Part shown: positions 8,843 through 17,107 of the stretch, piece after piece
Position numbering within the stretch: the stretch's first letter is position 1
Layout: each line of letters begins with the position of its first letter
From: Chromatiales bacterium
Lineage (GTDB): Bacteria; Pseudomonadota; Gammaproteobacteria; UBA6429
Reading direction: 5' to 3'
Assembly (NCBI GenBank): GCA_027076405.1
Contig: JALTJN010000470.1
Span: 49,096 to 113,095 of the forward strand
DNA length: 64,000 nucleotides
Translations under genes and position numbers: made by a program
Notes under the pieces: generated by a model
What the model was told of the DNA's origin: nothing
The model's database searches: none
Seen by the model: the letters and a program-made list of their open reading frames with translations, nothing else

Positions 8843-10534
8843 TTAACGCTTTTTCGATTTCGAATTCAACCCTTTTAAGGTTTCTAATAAATTTGATGCG
8901 CCTAAAACAGCTGCTGCACCTTCATAACCAGTGCCTGTTCCGTTTACCAGTACTGTGGGTACTTTAACAATAGCAGGGTTTTTAACTGCGGCATCGAGTG
9001 TTTTTTCTAAAGCCTGTAACTGCATGGCACGTTCCTGACCTAAAACATTTGCTTGTGCTTGCTGGCCTTTAGCAATCTCTATTAGCTTGAGTTTTTCACC
9101 TTCACCTTCTAATTGTAATTGACGTTTACGGTGCTTCGCAGCCTGTTTGGCAATTTCAGCTTTAACCAGCTGACCTTGTTGATCAGCGGTGGCGCGTTCA
9201 CGCTCTACTGCAATACGTTGGCGTTGTGCCTGCTGTTCTTTTATATATGTGGTTTTAAGTTGCGAAGCGAGCTGTTCACGTAAAGTTGCAACCAGTAATT
9301 CTGGCGGGATAGCAGGTTCACCCATGCGCACCTCCTGAATGCTGACTCCGGCTTTTAACCCTTCAGGAATAATTGCTTTTTCCAGCAGCTTAACGATTTC
9401 ATCCCGTTTGAGCATAAAGTCCAGCGCCCGACGTTCTTTGACACCACCAATAGTACGAAGAATGTCACGAATAGCGGGGGTGATAATATTGTCTTCTACC
9501 TGCTGTAAATTACCGATGGTAGCAACAACAATAGGCGCATTTTCAGGATGAACCTGAACAACAATGCGCATCTCAACTGGCACCGTCCAACCTTCTACCC
9601 GCACTAAAATAGCGGAAGAAGCGGCATTTTTAGGGACGGCTAATTTTTCAGATGTTTCGGTTTGTTTGATTCTGCCATTATCATCGACGCGTAAATCAAT
9701 CTGGCGACGGGTATAACCGCCTTTATAAGTCCACGTCTGCAAGCGGGTTGGAATAATGGTGGCAATATAAGCACGGTTATTGAGGTAGTAACGTCCGGGT
9801 GGCAAAGGTTCATCCCACACACCGACACAACCTTTTGGAACGATAGGCGTTGCGACTTTCGCACCTTCCTTACCATTTTTTAGCATGACCTCGGGACAAT
9901 TATTATTGGTTTGAACATTTGAACGTATAACCGCAACATGGCCGGTTGGTACATCTAATGCTTTTGCTGCAGTTACATCAAAGAGGTAACGGTTAATACG
10001 GTATTTACCCGGACGCAATACAGTGAGCTGAGGCCCTTTTTGTCCTTTTCCTTTAGTTAAGAAGTGTTTGGCGTTAAGCATATTCTGAAATTGATCTTCA
10101 GGCCATTCATCAGCAATAAACTGACCCTGACGTAAAGGCAAACCATCTTTTGCATTCAGGATACCGTATTGACCTTCTTTAATTTCAATAACCGGGACGC
10201 TGGTATTCACTTCATTTAAGATGCGAACAAAAGGCATAAAGTGAAATCCGGGGCCGATGATTTCAGCCTGAGGGCCTTTTTCACCATCGGGTGCAATAAT
10301 TTTGCCTGGTGGTAAATTTGAAGCAAGGTAGATGCGTTCTAAATGACCGACTTCGTTAGCACCTATAATGACAAAGGAGCGAGAACCAAGAAGGAATAAG
10401 CCAACTGCAACTAATCCAAACTGTAGTATACGGGTAAAAATGAGTGACTTTTGCTCATCCCCTTTATCAATGGGATTTTTGAGTAAATAGCCCGCCCACG
10501 CCAGCATTGCAATTGAAATTAAACCTAAAAACAT
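8843..10534 (-). CDS. SPFH/band 7 (flotillin-like) membrane protein
   Basis: A 563-residue protein. Two hydrophobic segments lie at the N terminus (1-18 and about 33-53), followed by a band 7 domain (VIGANEVGHLERIY, then GFHFMPFVRILNEV) with a long insertion. Next is a second SPFH region (about 310-420), an Ala/Glu/Gln/Lys-rich coiled coil (about 425-505) and a short Gly-rich tail ending LKGLNSKSKKR. SPFH proteins form oligomeric cages or rings at membranes and organise proteases and lipids. The size exceeds HflK/HflC and agrees with bacterial flotillin-like proteins. The specific partner is unknown; the adjacent 449-residue protein is the obvious candidate. Confidence 0.85.
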   Translation of the reverse strand: MFLGLISIAMLAWAGYLLKNPIDKGDEQKSLIFTRILQFGLVAVGLFLLGSRSFVIIGANEVGHLERIYLASNLPPGKIIAPDGEKGPQAEIIGPGFHFMPFVRILNEVNTSVPVIEIKEGQYGILNAKDGLPLRQGQFIADEWPEDQFQNMLNAKHFLTKGKGQKGPQLTVLRPGKYRINRYLFDVTAAKALDVPTGHVAVIRSNVQTNNNCPEVMLKNGKEGAKVATPIVPKGCVGVWDEPLPPGRYYLNNRAYIATIIPTRLQTWTYKGGYTRRQIDLRVDDNGRIKQTETSEKLAVPKNAASSAILVRVEGWTVPVEMRIVVQVHPENAPIVVATIGNLQQVEDNIITPAIRDILRTIGGVKERRALDFMLKRDEIVKLLEKAIIPEGLKAGVSIQEVRMGEPAIPPELLVATLREQLASQLKTTYIKEQQAQRQRIAVERERATADQQGQLVKAEIAKQAAKHRKRQLQLEGEGEKLKLIEIAKGQQAQANVLGQERAMQLQALEKTLDAAVKNPAIVKVPTVLVNGTGTGYEGAAAVLGASNLLETLKGLNSKSKKR

Positions 10535-10800
10535 AACCTGCCCCTTATATTCGTCCTTAAAATATGAACGTATGAGGTTATGGAGTTAGCTATACGATTG
10601 CAAGAGAGAAAGGTTACAGAGTGTTGAATTTATTGGATAAAAAGGGATTTTCGTAGGCGAATACTTACAAATTTGAAAAATGTGAGTGAACATTAAGACC
10701 GCGTCTTTGCGTGATAACATCAAAAAGCTAATTCTGTTTCAATGAAAATAAACATTAAATCAATGGGGTAGGAGATTTTGGTACTACCGCCTGAAGCTGT

Positions 10801-11169
10801 TTATATTGCATAGTGAATATCAAATTCAATCGCTTTTGCAACAGGCTTAATACCACGACCTTGTTTACTTTTTACAAGCTCAACTATGCCATAACGAGCT
10901 AAGGTTTTTAATGTACGATTTATATTGCTTTGTTCTCGACCAAGTAGGTCAGCTAATTCTTTCATTGTTTGTGGGTTTTCGTTATTGATCACTTTTAATA
11001 ATTGAACATTATTTTCACTAAGAATTTGAGCGAGTGATTTCATAGAAGAAAACCAGACCTTTGGCTCACCACGTTTTACAGTATAGCGACCAGCTGCAAT
11101 ATCTATAGTGCGTTTTTGAAATGCCTCACGAGGCATAATGCCAACTTTAAGTGTTTTCATCTTTAGCAC
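10801..11169 (-). CDS. HTH regulator, TumA-like antitoxin (HVO_A0114 type)
   Basis: A 122-residue protein with a winged helix-turn-helix in its C-terminal half (about 66-105: TMKELADLLGREQSNINRTL then KTLARYGIVEL). The N-terminal part contains MPREAFQKRTIDIAAGR and GEPKVWFSS, typical of the HVO_A0114/COG4190 family. Members of this family are encoded next to DUF6516/TumE toxins and act as antitoxins and likely autorepressors. The start could be at 11169 or at the next Met (11160). The toxin-like gene ends 5 bases upstream, so the two are one transcript with the toxin first. Confidence 0.8.
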   Translation of the reverse strand: MLKMKTLKVGIMPREAFQKRTIDIAAGRYTVKRGEPKVWFSSMKSLAQILSENNVQLLKVINNENPQTMKELADLLGREQSNINRTLKTLARYGIVELVKSKQGRGIKPVAKAIEFDIHYAI

Positions 11170-11174
11170 CGTTT

Positions 11175-11546
11175 TTAAGTATTAAGAATTTTGTTAATGT
11201 GTTGATAGAAATCATTCAGTAATTGTTCAGCATTTTTAAATTGATAAGGTGTACCTTTGTCATTCATATTGGTATGTAAGTGATCATACTCAACAATTCT
11301 ACCACTAAAACCCGATTTTTTATTCGACTTAATAGCATGAGCATTGTCCATACCGAAAATACGTTGGTTATGGTTATCATGCAGGGTTAAATTATAGCTA
11401 ATACCATGAGGGCGCTGCGGCGTCACATCAACCTGTTTAGCTTCAATTTTATGCCAATAGCCATTGTTCTCGAAATAGGTTGTACCATTTAATTCGAGTA
11501 ATACGTCTAAGCTGGGATCTCGCATACTTTCCTTGTTGCTTATCAT
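11175..11546 (-). CDS. DUF6516/TumE-like toxin
   Basis: A 123-residue protein matching the TumE/DUF6516 pattern: a first strand with LLELNGTTYF, then a hydrophilic segment with HGISYNLTLHDNHNQRIFGMDNAHAI and the HxH-like part EYDHLHTN, and finally a Phe/Leu-rich helix LLNDFYQHINKI. Family proteins are regarded as toxins of type II systems paired with TumA-type HTH antitoxins, exactly the neighbour here. The toxic activity, possibly an RNase, is not shown by the sequence. The toxin-first order is reversed relative to classical type II loci. Confidence 0.75.
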   Translation of the reverse strand: MISNKESMRDPSLDVLLELNGTTYFENNGYWHKIEAKQVDVTPQRPHGISYNLTLHDNHNQRIFGMDNAHAIKSNKKSGFSGRIVEYDHLHTNMNDKGTPYQFKNAEQLLNDFYQHINKILNT

Positions 11547-11680
11547 TCCATGATAAGTTTAGGTGCTAATAAAGTAGTTGTCAATTAAGAAAAGGGAAAA
11601 ATAGATGTTAACTATAATATTTAATGTTAGAACTCTGCTATTAAAAGTTAATCTTTTAGGTCAAAATTAATATTAGAAAG

Positions 11681-11761
11681 GTACATGAAGAATATGATCC
11701 AATATTATTATTTGCTGCGTTATGTGATGTAACCGATTTGCAAGGTGGCATAAATGTCTAA
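11681..11761 (+). pseudogene. Possible short gene remnant
   Basis: A stop-to-stop open stretch on the plus strand translates to VHEEYDPILLFAALCDVTD and then LQGGINV before a stop. It has no start codon and no ribosome site, but has protein-like composition. It lies in an AT-rich noncoding interval between two accessory loci and could be a degraded gene end. I do not recognise the family; chance is possible. Confidence 0.2.
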
Positions 11762-11765
11762 ATAA

Positions 11766-12344
11766 CTATTCGCCACCCACGCCTAAATAATAGTTAATTT
11801 TAGATTTATATTTTGATGATGGTTTTTTGATAACGGTGTAGCTTATAGCTTGTTCAATATTTTGATTACCAGAATCGGGTACGCTTAATTCAAAATCAAA
11901 CGATTTCGATTGAGAAAAACCGGAATGAGTTAATTTATAAGCTATTGCTATGTTTAATGGAATTTTAAAATGAATTTTAACAGCAGTACTTTGTTGATAA
12001 ATTTTATTGACTAATTCTCCTATATTTTTAGGCGTGGTTTTAAACTTACTGTCGGCAATAAAATAATTAAGCTCATAGTTATACATTTCGCAAAACTTAT
12101 GTTCAATGATGGCTTTATTACCATTTTTATAGCGTATTTTATGTGTGGTGACATACTCATCGCTATCTGGGTCAATAGTATTTTTCCAGCTTTGAGAAAG
12201 GATGTTTAAGTCTTTTATATTTGTATGCTTAACAAAATCTTTTGTATAGTTACAATTATTGTGATCTTTGTCAGCAAAAATTGATGTTGAAATAAGTAAT
12301 GCACTTATTAATATAAATAAAGATTTTTTTAATGTTTTATTCAT
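11766..12344 (-). CDS. Exported hypothetical protein, candidate immunity partner
   Basis: The preferred start (12344, MNKTLKKSLF) gives 192 residues; an upstream ATG at 12356 would add four residues and overlap the preceding gene. Residues 1-24 form a clear signal peptide (hydrophobic core LFILISALLIS, cleavage after IFA). The mature protein is about 168 residues, Lys-rich and probably beta-rich, with conserved-looking Cys in NHNCNY and EHKFCEMY. No known family is recognised. Its start lies at the stop of the peptidoglycan-hydrolase-like gene, so it is translationally coupled. A periplasmic protein immediately after a wall-hydrolase-like gene fits an immunity protein, but that is inference from layout. 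Confidence 0.55.
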   Translation of the reverse strand: MNKTLKKSLFILISALLISTSIFADKDHNNCNYTKDFVKHTNIKDLNILSQSWKNTIDPDSDEYVTTHKIRYKNGNKAIIEHKFCEMYNYELNYFIADSKFKTTPKNIGELVNKIYQQSTAVKIHFKIPLNIAIAYKLTHSGFSQSKSFDFELSVPDSGNQNIEQAISYTVIKKPSSKYKSKINYYLGVGGE

Positions 12345-12346
12345 TT

Positions 12347-13267
12347 TTAACACCATACAACAGGGTTTAATATTTGAGTCGTAGCGACTTTTGTAATTGG
12401 CTTTGCTCCAACTAGTATTTCAATATGCCATGCTTTGTTAACTTTTTTTGTTTCATCTATGTACTTAGAAATATAACCCTCTTTTTGCAGGCTTTTTAGG
12501 GCAGATGAAAATTTAACTGCATTAAAATTTTTAGTTTTAGATTTTGTTGAGTTTATGCCGATATCAATAACATTAAGTTTTAAGTAGCTTTCTTTTGTAA
12601 CGCAATGTTTAGAAACACGCTTGTTATTTTTTGCTAGCTCAATAATTTTATTTTCCATTAATTGAAGAATTTCAGAATCTTTCTTTGATTTATTTTTTTT
12701 ATAAACAGTAAGTATTTTATCACCGTTCCTACCATATAGCCTAAATTGACTTTTAAGATCTAATTTTGCATTTTTTAGCATTATTGTGGCTTGTTCTTTC
12801 GGGGTGCGTAGTGTGCTTGTAATGACAGCCTGTGACATACCGCTTTCTTTCAGAGCCATTTTAATTACACTTTTACTATATTCAGACACAAGATGTTTTT
12901 CTTTTTGTAAGGATGATTTATATGAAACGCTATATTTATGTAATCCAGTATTTTTAGAAATGACACTTTTTGTTATTTTTGGTTTAATGGTAAAAGCTTT
13001 CCCACTATTTATTAAACCTGATAATACCATTTGCTCTTGTTGAGAAAGATACATTGTAAGATATCTAAATGTTTTACCGTTTGGATCAACTCGTATATCT
13101 GGTTTTTTAAGTCCTACAGCCTGGATTTGAAATTCATATATGGCATTTTTTGTTATTTTTCCATATTGACCATCAGTTTTTAATAGTGGAACAGGTTTAT
13201 TCCATGCACCATAAGTATTGAGTAACGATTGTACTATGATGACATCATGTTTTTTTATTCGTTGCAT
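12347..13267 (-). CDS. Peptidoglycan-binding, M15-like peptidase protein; candidate secreted effector
   Basis: A 306-residue protein without a Sec signal. Residues 8-70 look like a peptidoglycan-binding domain 1 (VQSLLNTYG, then DGQYGKITKNAIYEFQ, and PDIRVDPNGKTFRYL). The C-terminal half resembles zinc D-Ala-D-Ala peptidases of family M15: STLRT at 151-155, SKH with His221, VIDIG with Asp235 and AWHIE with His281 and Glu283. The His-Asp spacing is longer than usual, so the match is structural rather than strict. The absence of a signal peptide, the exported partner gene and the AT-rich composition fit a toxin delivered by a secretion machine. No secretion genes are in the window. Confidence 0.6.
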   Translation of the reverse strand: MQRIKKHDVIIVQSLLNTYGAWNKPVPLLKTDGQYGKITKNAIYEFQIQAVGLKKPDIRVDPNGKTFRYLTMYLSQQEQMVLSGLINSGKAFTIKPKITKSVISKNTGLHKYSVSYKSSLQKEKHLVSEYSKSVIKMALKESGMSQAVITSTLRTPKEQATIMLKNAKLDLKSQFRLYGRNGDKILTVYKKNKSKKDSEILQLMENKIIELAKNNKRVSKHCVTKESYLKLNVIDIGINSTKSKTKNFNAVKFSSALKSLQKEGYISKYIDETKKVNKAWHIEILVGAKPITKVATTQILNPVVWC

Positions 13268-13397
13268 TTAATCCAACGGAGTGATGAATGCTGAGAGGAG
13301 AAAGGTCTATTGTCATGTGTTTGTCCCTGAGATTATATAGTTAAATCCATTTCAGTTTAATTATATCAAATATAGTATCAAAGACGAGTCAATTTTC

Positions 13398-15602
13398 TTA
13401 CATTAAATCCATCGGATCAACATCAATCGACCATCTTACTTTTTTTGCGGTTTTATGATTTTCAATTTGATTCATCGTTGTCGAGAAAAGAGTTTGTAGT
13501 TGTTTGCGGTTGTTTGCCTGAATCAGTAACTGGGCTCGGTAACGTCCGGCACGGCGTTCCATTAAAGCGGGGAACGGGCCCATTAATAAAATATCATCTT
13601 GCTTTGTCTGTTCGAGTAGTAAGCGCGCTTGTTCTAAAAAAATCATCGGGCTTTGCTGGTCGACTGCTTCTGCGCGGAGTAACGCTAAATGAGTAAAGGG
13701 TGGCAGTTCGGTTTGTTGGCGTTCTTCAATCAGTGCTTTTGCAAATGCGGGGTAGTCATGATGAAGCAGGGGTTGAAATAACGGGTGATCGACATGATGA
13801 GTCTGAATTAATACTTCACCTTCTTTTTCTGCCCGTCCTGCCCGTCCTGCAACTTGTAAAATGAGTTGCCCCATGCGTTCTGAGGCGCGGAAGTCTGAAC
13901 TGTATAAACCATGATCGGCATTTAACATTCCAACTAAAGTGACATTAGGAAAGTGATGCCCTTTGGCCAGCATTTGTGTGCCGATTAAAATTTGTCGTTT
14001 ACCGTTGTTGATGTCATTGAGTAACTTTTCCATCGAACCTTTACGGCGAGTGCTATCTCGGTCTATGCGTATTACTTCATCGTGTGGAAAAAGTTCATTG
14101 AGTGACTGTTCTATACGCTCGGTGCCAAACCCCATTTGTAACAGATCATCACTGTTACATTTTGGACAGGCATGGGGTTTGTATTGCTCAGTGCCACAGT
14201 GATGACAACGCAGTTGAGAGTTACTTTGATGTAACGTCATATGTGCATCGCAACGAGGACATAGTGCATGCCAGCCGCATTCATGACACATGAGCACCGG
14301 TGCAAAGCCGCGACGGTTTAAGAATAATAATACCTGAGAATCATTTTCGAGATGCTCTTTCATTTTTTGCAGCAGCTGTGCAGAGACACCGTTTTCCATT
14401 TTTTGGCTACGGACATCGAGCAGGCTAATAGTCGGTGGTTTTGCATTACCGGCACGCTCAGGCAACAGTAAAGTCTCGTATCGGCCTTGTTGTGCGTTAT
14501 GTAAAGTTTCTAAAGAAGGTGTGGCTGAACCTAATATAATGGGAATGCCTAAATCACGGGCGCGTTTAACCGCGAGGTCACGTGCGGAATAGCGAAACCC
14601 ATCTTGTTGTTTAAATGAGAGGTCGTGTTCTTCATCAATAATAATGACACCGGGACGTAATAGCGGGCTGAATACGGCAGAGCGGGTACCGATAATAACA
14701 TCAGCCGATCCAGCCTGAGTATGTAACCAGGCTTGTAGCCGTTCTTCGTCATTCAAACCGGAATGCATAATTGCAATGCGACCATGTAAGCGATGTAAAA
14801 ACCGATTAAGTAGCTGTGGGGTTAAACCGATTTCAGGTACAAGAACGAGCGTCTGTTTACCCTGCTTTATAATGTCTTCAATGATCTGCAGGTAAACTTC
14901 TGTTTTACCACTGCCGGTGACACCTTCAAGTACATAGGCATGAAAGCCGGTACCTTGATGAGTAAGAACACGATCAATAGCATGTTGTTGATCGGCATTA
15001 AGTGTGGGAGCGGTATGGTTTTGGTTTGCAATCGGTAGAGCGTTTTCTTCAAATGATTCAACCAGCCCTTTTTCCTGCAAACGTTTTAACACTGGGCGCC
15101 AGCCAATATGGTTTTCACTAAGCTGACTTTCGAACAAACCTGCTGGGCTATTTTTAAGATCACTCAATAGTGCAATTTGTTTTGCGGCGCGTTTAAGTAT
15201 TTGTAAATCAATTTGTGCACCTTCAGAGGTAAGCTGCCAGCGTTTGATGGCTTTGATCTGCGTTGCAGCACCTTGCCGGAGTTTGACAGGAAGCGCATTT
15301 TGCATAACCTCACCGATAGGATGGTGGTAATACAATGCACACCAGCGCAGTAATTGTAAAAGTTCCTCATTGAAGACAGGTTGCTCATCGAGTACTTCAA
15401 TAATCGACTTTAATTTTTGCTTAGGAACGTCTGTTTCATGCACCACTTCGAGTAAAATGCCGACCAGTGTTTGACGACCAAAAGATACCTTAACTCGTAC
15501 GCCGGGAAGGGGTGGTTTTCCCCGAGAATTCTCCGGCGCCAGATAGTCAAATTGACGCCTTAGAGGGGTTGGAATTGCGATGCGAAAATAAGTGTTCATC
15601 AT
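13398..15602 (-). CDS. priA: Primosomal protein N' (PriA helicase)
   Basis: A 734-residue replication-restart helicase, of usual length. It has an N-terminal 3'-DNA-end-binding domain (1-105), Walker A GVTGSGKTEVY (227-237), the DEEHD box (about 321-325), the GSATPSLE motif and the zinc-binding Cys region CHECGWHALCPRCDA followed by CHHCGTEQ and CPKCN (about 440-485). Motif VI appears as QVAGRAGRAEKEGEV. PriA reloads DnaB at stalled forks. Two Met codons are adjacent at the start (15602 and 15599). It heads the minus-strand run beside the DnaA-box gap. Confidence 0.98.
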   Translation of the reverse strand: MMNTYFRIAIPTPLRRQFDYLAPENSRGKPPLPGVRVKVSFGRQTLVGILLEVVHETDVPKQKLKSIIEVLDEQPVFNEELLQLLRWCALYYHHPIGEVMQNALPVKLRQGAATQIKAIKRWQLTSEGAQIDLQILKRAAKQIALLSDLKNSPAGLFESQLSENHIGWRPVLKRLQEKGLVESFEENALPIANQNHTAPTLNADQQHAIDRVLTHQGTGFHAYVLEGVTGSGKTEVYLQIIEDIIKQGKQTLVLVPEIGLTPQLLNRFLHRLHGRIAIMHSGLNDEERLQAWLHTQAGSADVIIGTRSAVFSPLLRPGVIIIDEEHDLSFKQQDGFRYSARDLAVKRARDLGIPIILGSATPSLETLHNAQQGRYETLLLPERAGNAKPPTISLLDVRSQKMENGVSAQLLQKMKEHLENDSQVLLFLNRRGFAPVLMCHECGWHALCPRCDAHMTLHQSNSQLRCHHCGTEQYKPHACPKCNSDDLLQMGFGTERIEQSLNELFPHDEVIRIDRDSTRRKGSMEKLLNDINNGKRQILIGTQMLAKGHHFPNVTLVGMLNADHGLYSSDFRASERMGQLILQVAGRAGRAEKEGEVLIQTHHVDHPLFQPLLHHDYPAFAKALIEERQQTELPPFTHLALLRAEAVDQQSPMIFLEQARLLLEQTKQDDILLMGPFPALMERRAGRYRAQLLIQANNRKQLQTLFSTTMNQIENHKTAKKVRWSIDVDPMDLM

Positions 15603-16161
15603 TTCAAAAATAGACTCATTAAAACTGCTTAATTACATAAAATTTTAGCCGATAGAAATCGTATAGTTAGCTTGTGTATCTCATTACCTTTCTAACTTAA
15701 TGTGGCTAAGTTATTGTCTATACTTCATTTTATTTTTTGCATTTAGTTATCCACAGAAGCTGTGGATAAGTCTGTGGATGGAATGCATTTTTCCGCTATA
15801 ACGTCGCTCTATTACTACAGAATTGTTAAATTGGTTACAATTTGTACTTATTATATAATCTTTATATTTCAATGAGTTATATTGTTTTTATAGCGTTTTT
15901 CACACTTTATGACAGTTTTGTGATGCTAAGTTGTTGTTATTATTAGCGCTGTGCATAAAAGTGATTTTTCTTCTACTTTTTGCTTGATCCATCGAATAAT
16001 TTCATGTAATCCAATGCCCGAAAATGGATAAATTTCATTAGTTTCTATTTATTTCAGCTAAATAATAATCAAAGTCACAGGCTTGCAGTTTATCATTAAT
16101 CATAAAGAATAAATGGCTTGATAATCGCGAGATCCGATTCGCAAAATTTAAGGGGAAAAAG
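15603..16161. other. DnaA-box cluster in the largest noncoding gap; candidate oriC
   Basis: A 559-base noncoding, AT-rich gap. It contains two perfect DnaA boxes in opposite orientation, TTATCCACA at 15747-15755 and TGTGGATAA at 15761-15769, forming a 10-bp-arm palindrome with 3-base centre. A partial box (TGTGGATGG) lies at 15773-15781. Two further matches to TTWTNCACA are at 15896-15904 (plus) and 15950-15958 (minus). A very AT-rich stretch at about 15838-15900 could serve as an unwinding element. Genes on the left run minus (3.8-15.6 kb) and on the right mostly plus, as expected either side of an origin. No dnaA, dnaN or mnmG gene is adjacent. A DnaA-titration or regulatory locus is the alternative. 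Confidence 0.55.
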
Positions 16162-17055
16162 GTGCCAGACTGGTCAAAAATTGAACGTATTATTAGTGCT
16201 TCAACAGGTGCTAATTTTGAAATAAAAAGCCAGAGCGGAATAGCCGGTGGAGATACTAATCAGGCCTATCAAATTAAAGGAATGGTTGCTGATGAAGATG
16301 CTGAACAGCATTATTTTATTAAATTTAACCAGAACCAGCGTTTGGATATGTTTGAGGCTGAAGCTGCCGGCCTCGCTGAAATAGAAAAATCACAGACAAT
16401 TCGTGTGCCCCATGTAATAGCCAGCGGCATCGAAGGCAAGCAGAGCTATTTAATTCTCGAAAATTTGGTTCTTACGATGGGAGGCTCAGCGCAAGAGCTC
16501 GGTCAGCTGCTAGCAAAAATGCATCAATATACTGCGCCAAAGTTTGGCTGGTATCGAAATAATACGATTGGTTCAACAACACAAGCGAATACACAAACAA
16601 TGAGCTGGGTTGATTTTTGGCGAGAACAGCGAATAGGTTTTCAATTAAATTTGCTTAAACAAAACGGTGCAACACAATCATTACTTAAAAAAGGTGAGAG
16701 CTTACTCAATAATCTGGATTCATTTTTTACAGGATACAATGTTCAGGCTTCTTTGCTGCATGGCGACTTGTGGTCAGGTAATTATGGTTATTTAATGAAT
16801 GGTGAACCGGTTATTTTTGATCCTGCAGTTTATTATGGCGATCGAGAGGCGGATATGGCAATGACAGAGTTGTTTGGCGGCTTTCCGGCAGATTTTTATT
16901 CAGCTTATAACGCAGTCTGGCCACTCGATGCGGGTTACGAAACGCGCAAAACTTTATATAACCTCTATCATATTTTAAATCATGCAAATTTGTTTGGTGG
17001 GGGTTACGTTATTCAATCTGAAAATATGATTGATCAATTATTAGGCTATCTTTAA
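16162..17055 (+). CDS. Fructosamine kinase family protein
   Basis: A 297-residue protein of the fructosamine-3-kinase/ketosamine kinase family, which phosphorylates sugar-amine adducts on proteins so that they fall apart. Visible features are the N-terminal GIAGGDTNQAYQI loop, the helix with FEAEAAGLAEIEKS, the catalytic HGDLWSGN motif (about 200-207) and the following FDPAVYYGDREADMAM segment with the metal-binding Asp. Start is GTG at 16162, preceded by AAGGGGAAAAAGG. It is the first gene right of the DnaA-box gap. Confidence 0.93.
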   Translation: MPDWSKIERIISASTGANFEIKSQSGIAGGDTNQAYQIKGMVADEDAEQHYFIKFNQNQRLDMFEAEAAGLAEIEKSQTIRVPHVIASGIEGKQSYLILENLVLTMGGSAQELGQLLAKMHQYTAPKFGWYRNNTIGSTTQANTQTMSWVDFWREQRIGFQLNLLKQNGATQSLLKKGESLLNNLDSFFTGYNVQASLLHGDLWSGNYGYLMNGEPVIFDPAVYYGDREADMAMTELFGGFPADFYSAYNAVWPLDAGYETRKTLYNLYHILNHANLFGGGYVIQSENMIDQLLGYL

Positions 17056-17107
17056 AAAGAAGAAAAGAACTTTTGGTTTTTATCGGTGGTTTTATTATGA
17101 TGGTGTG

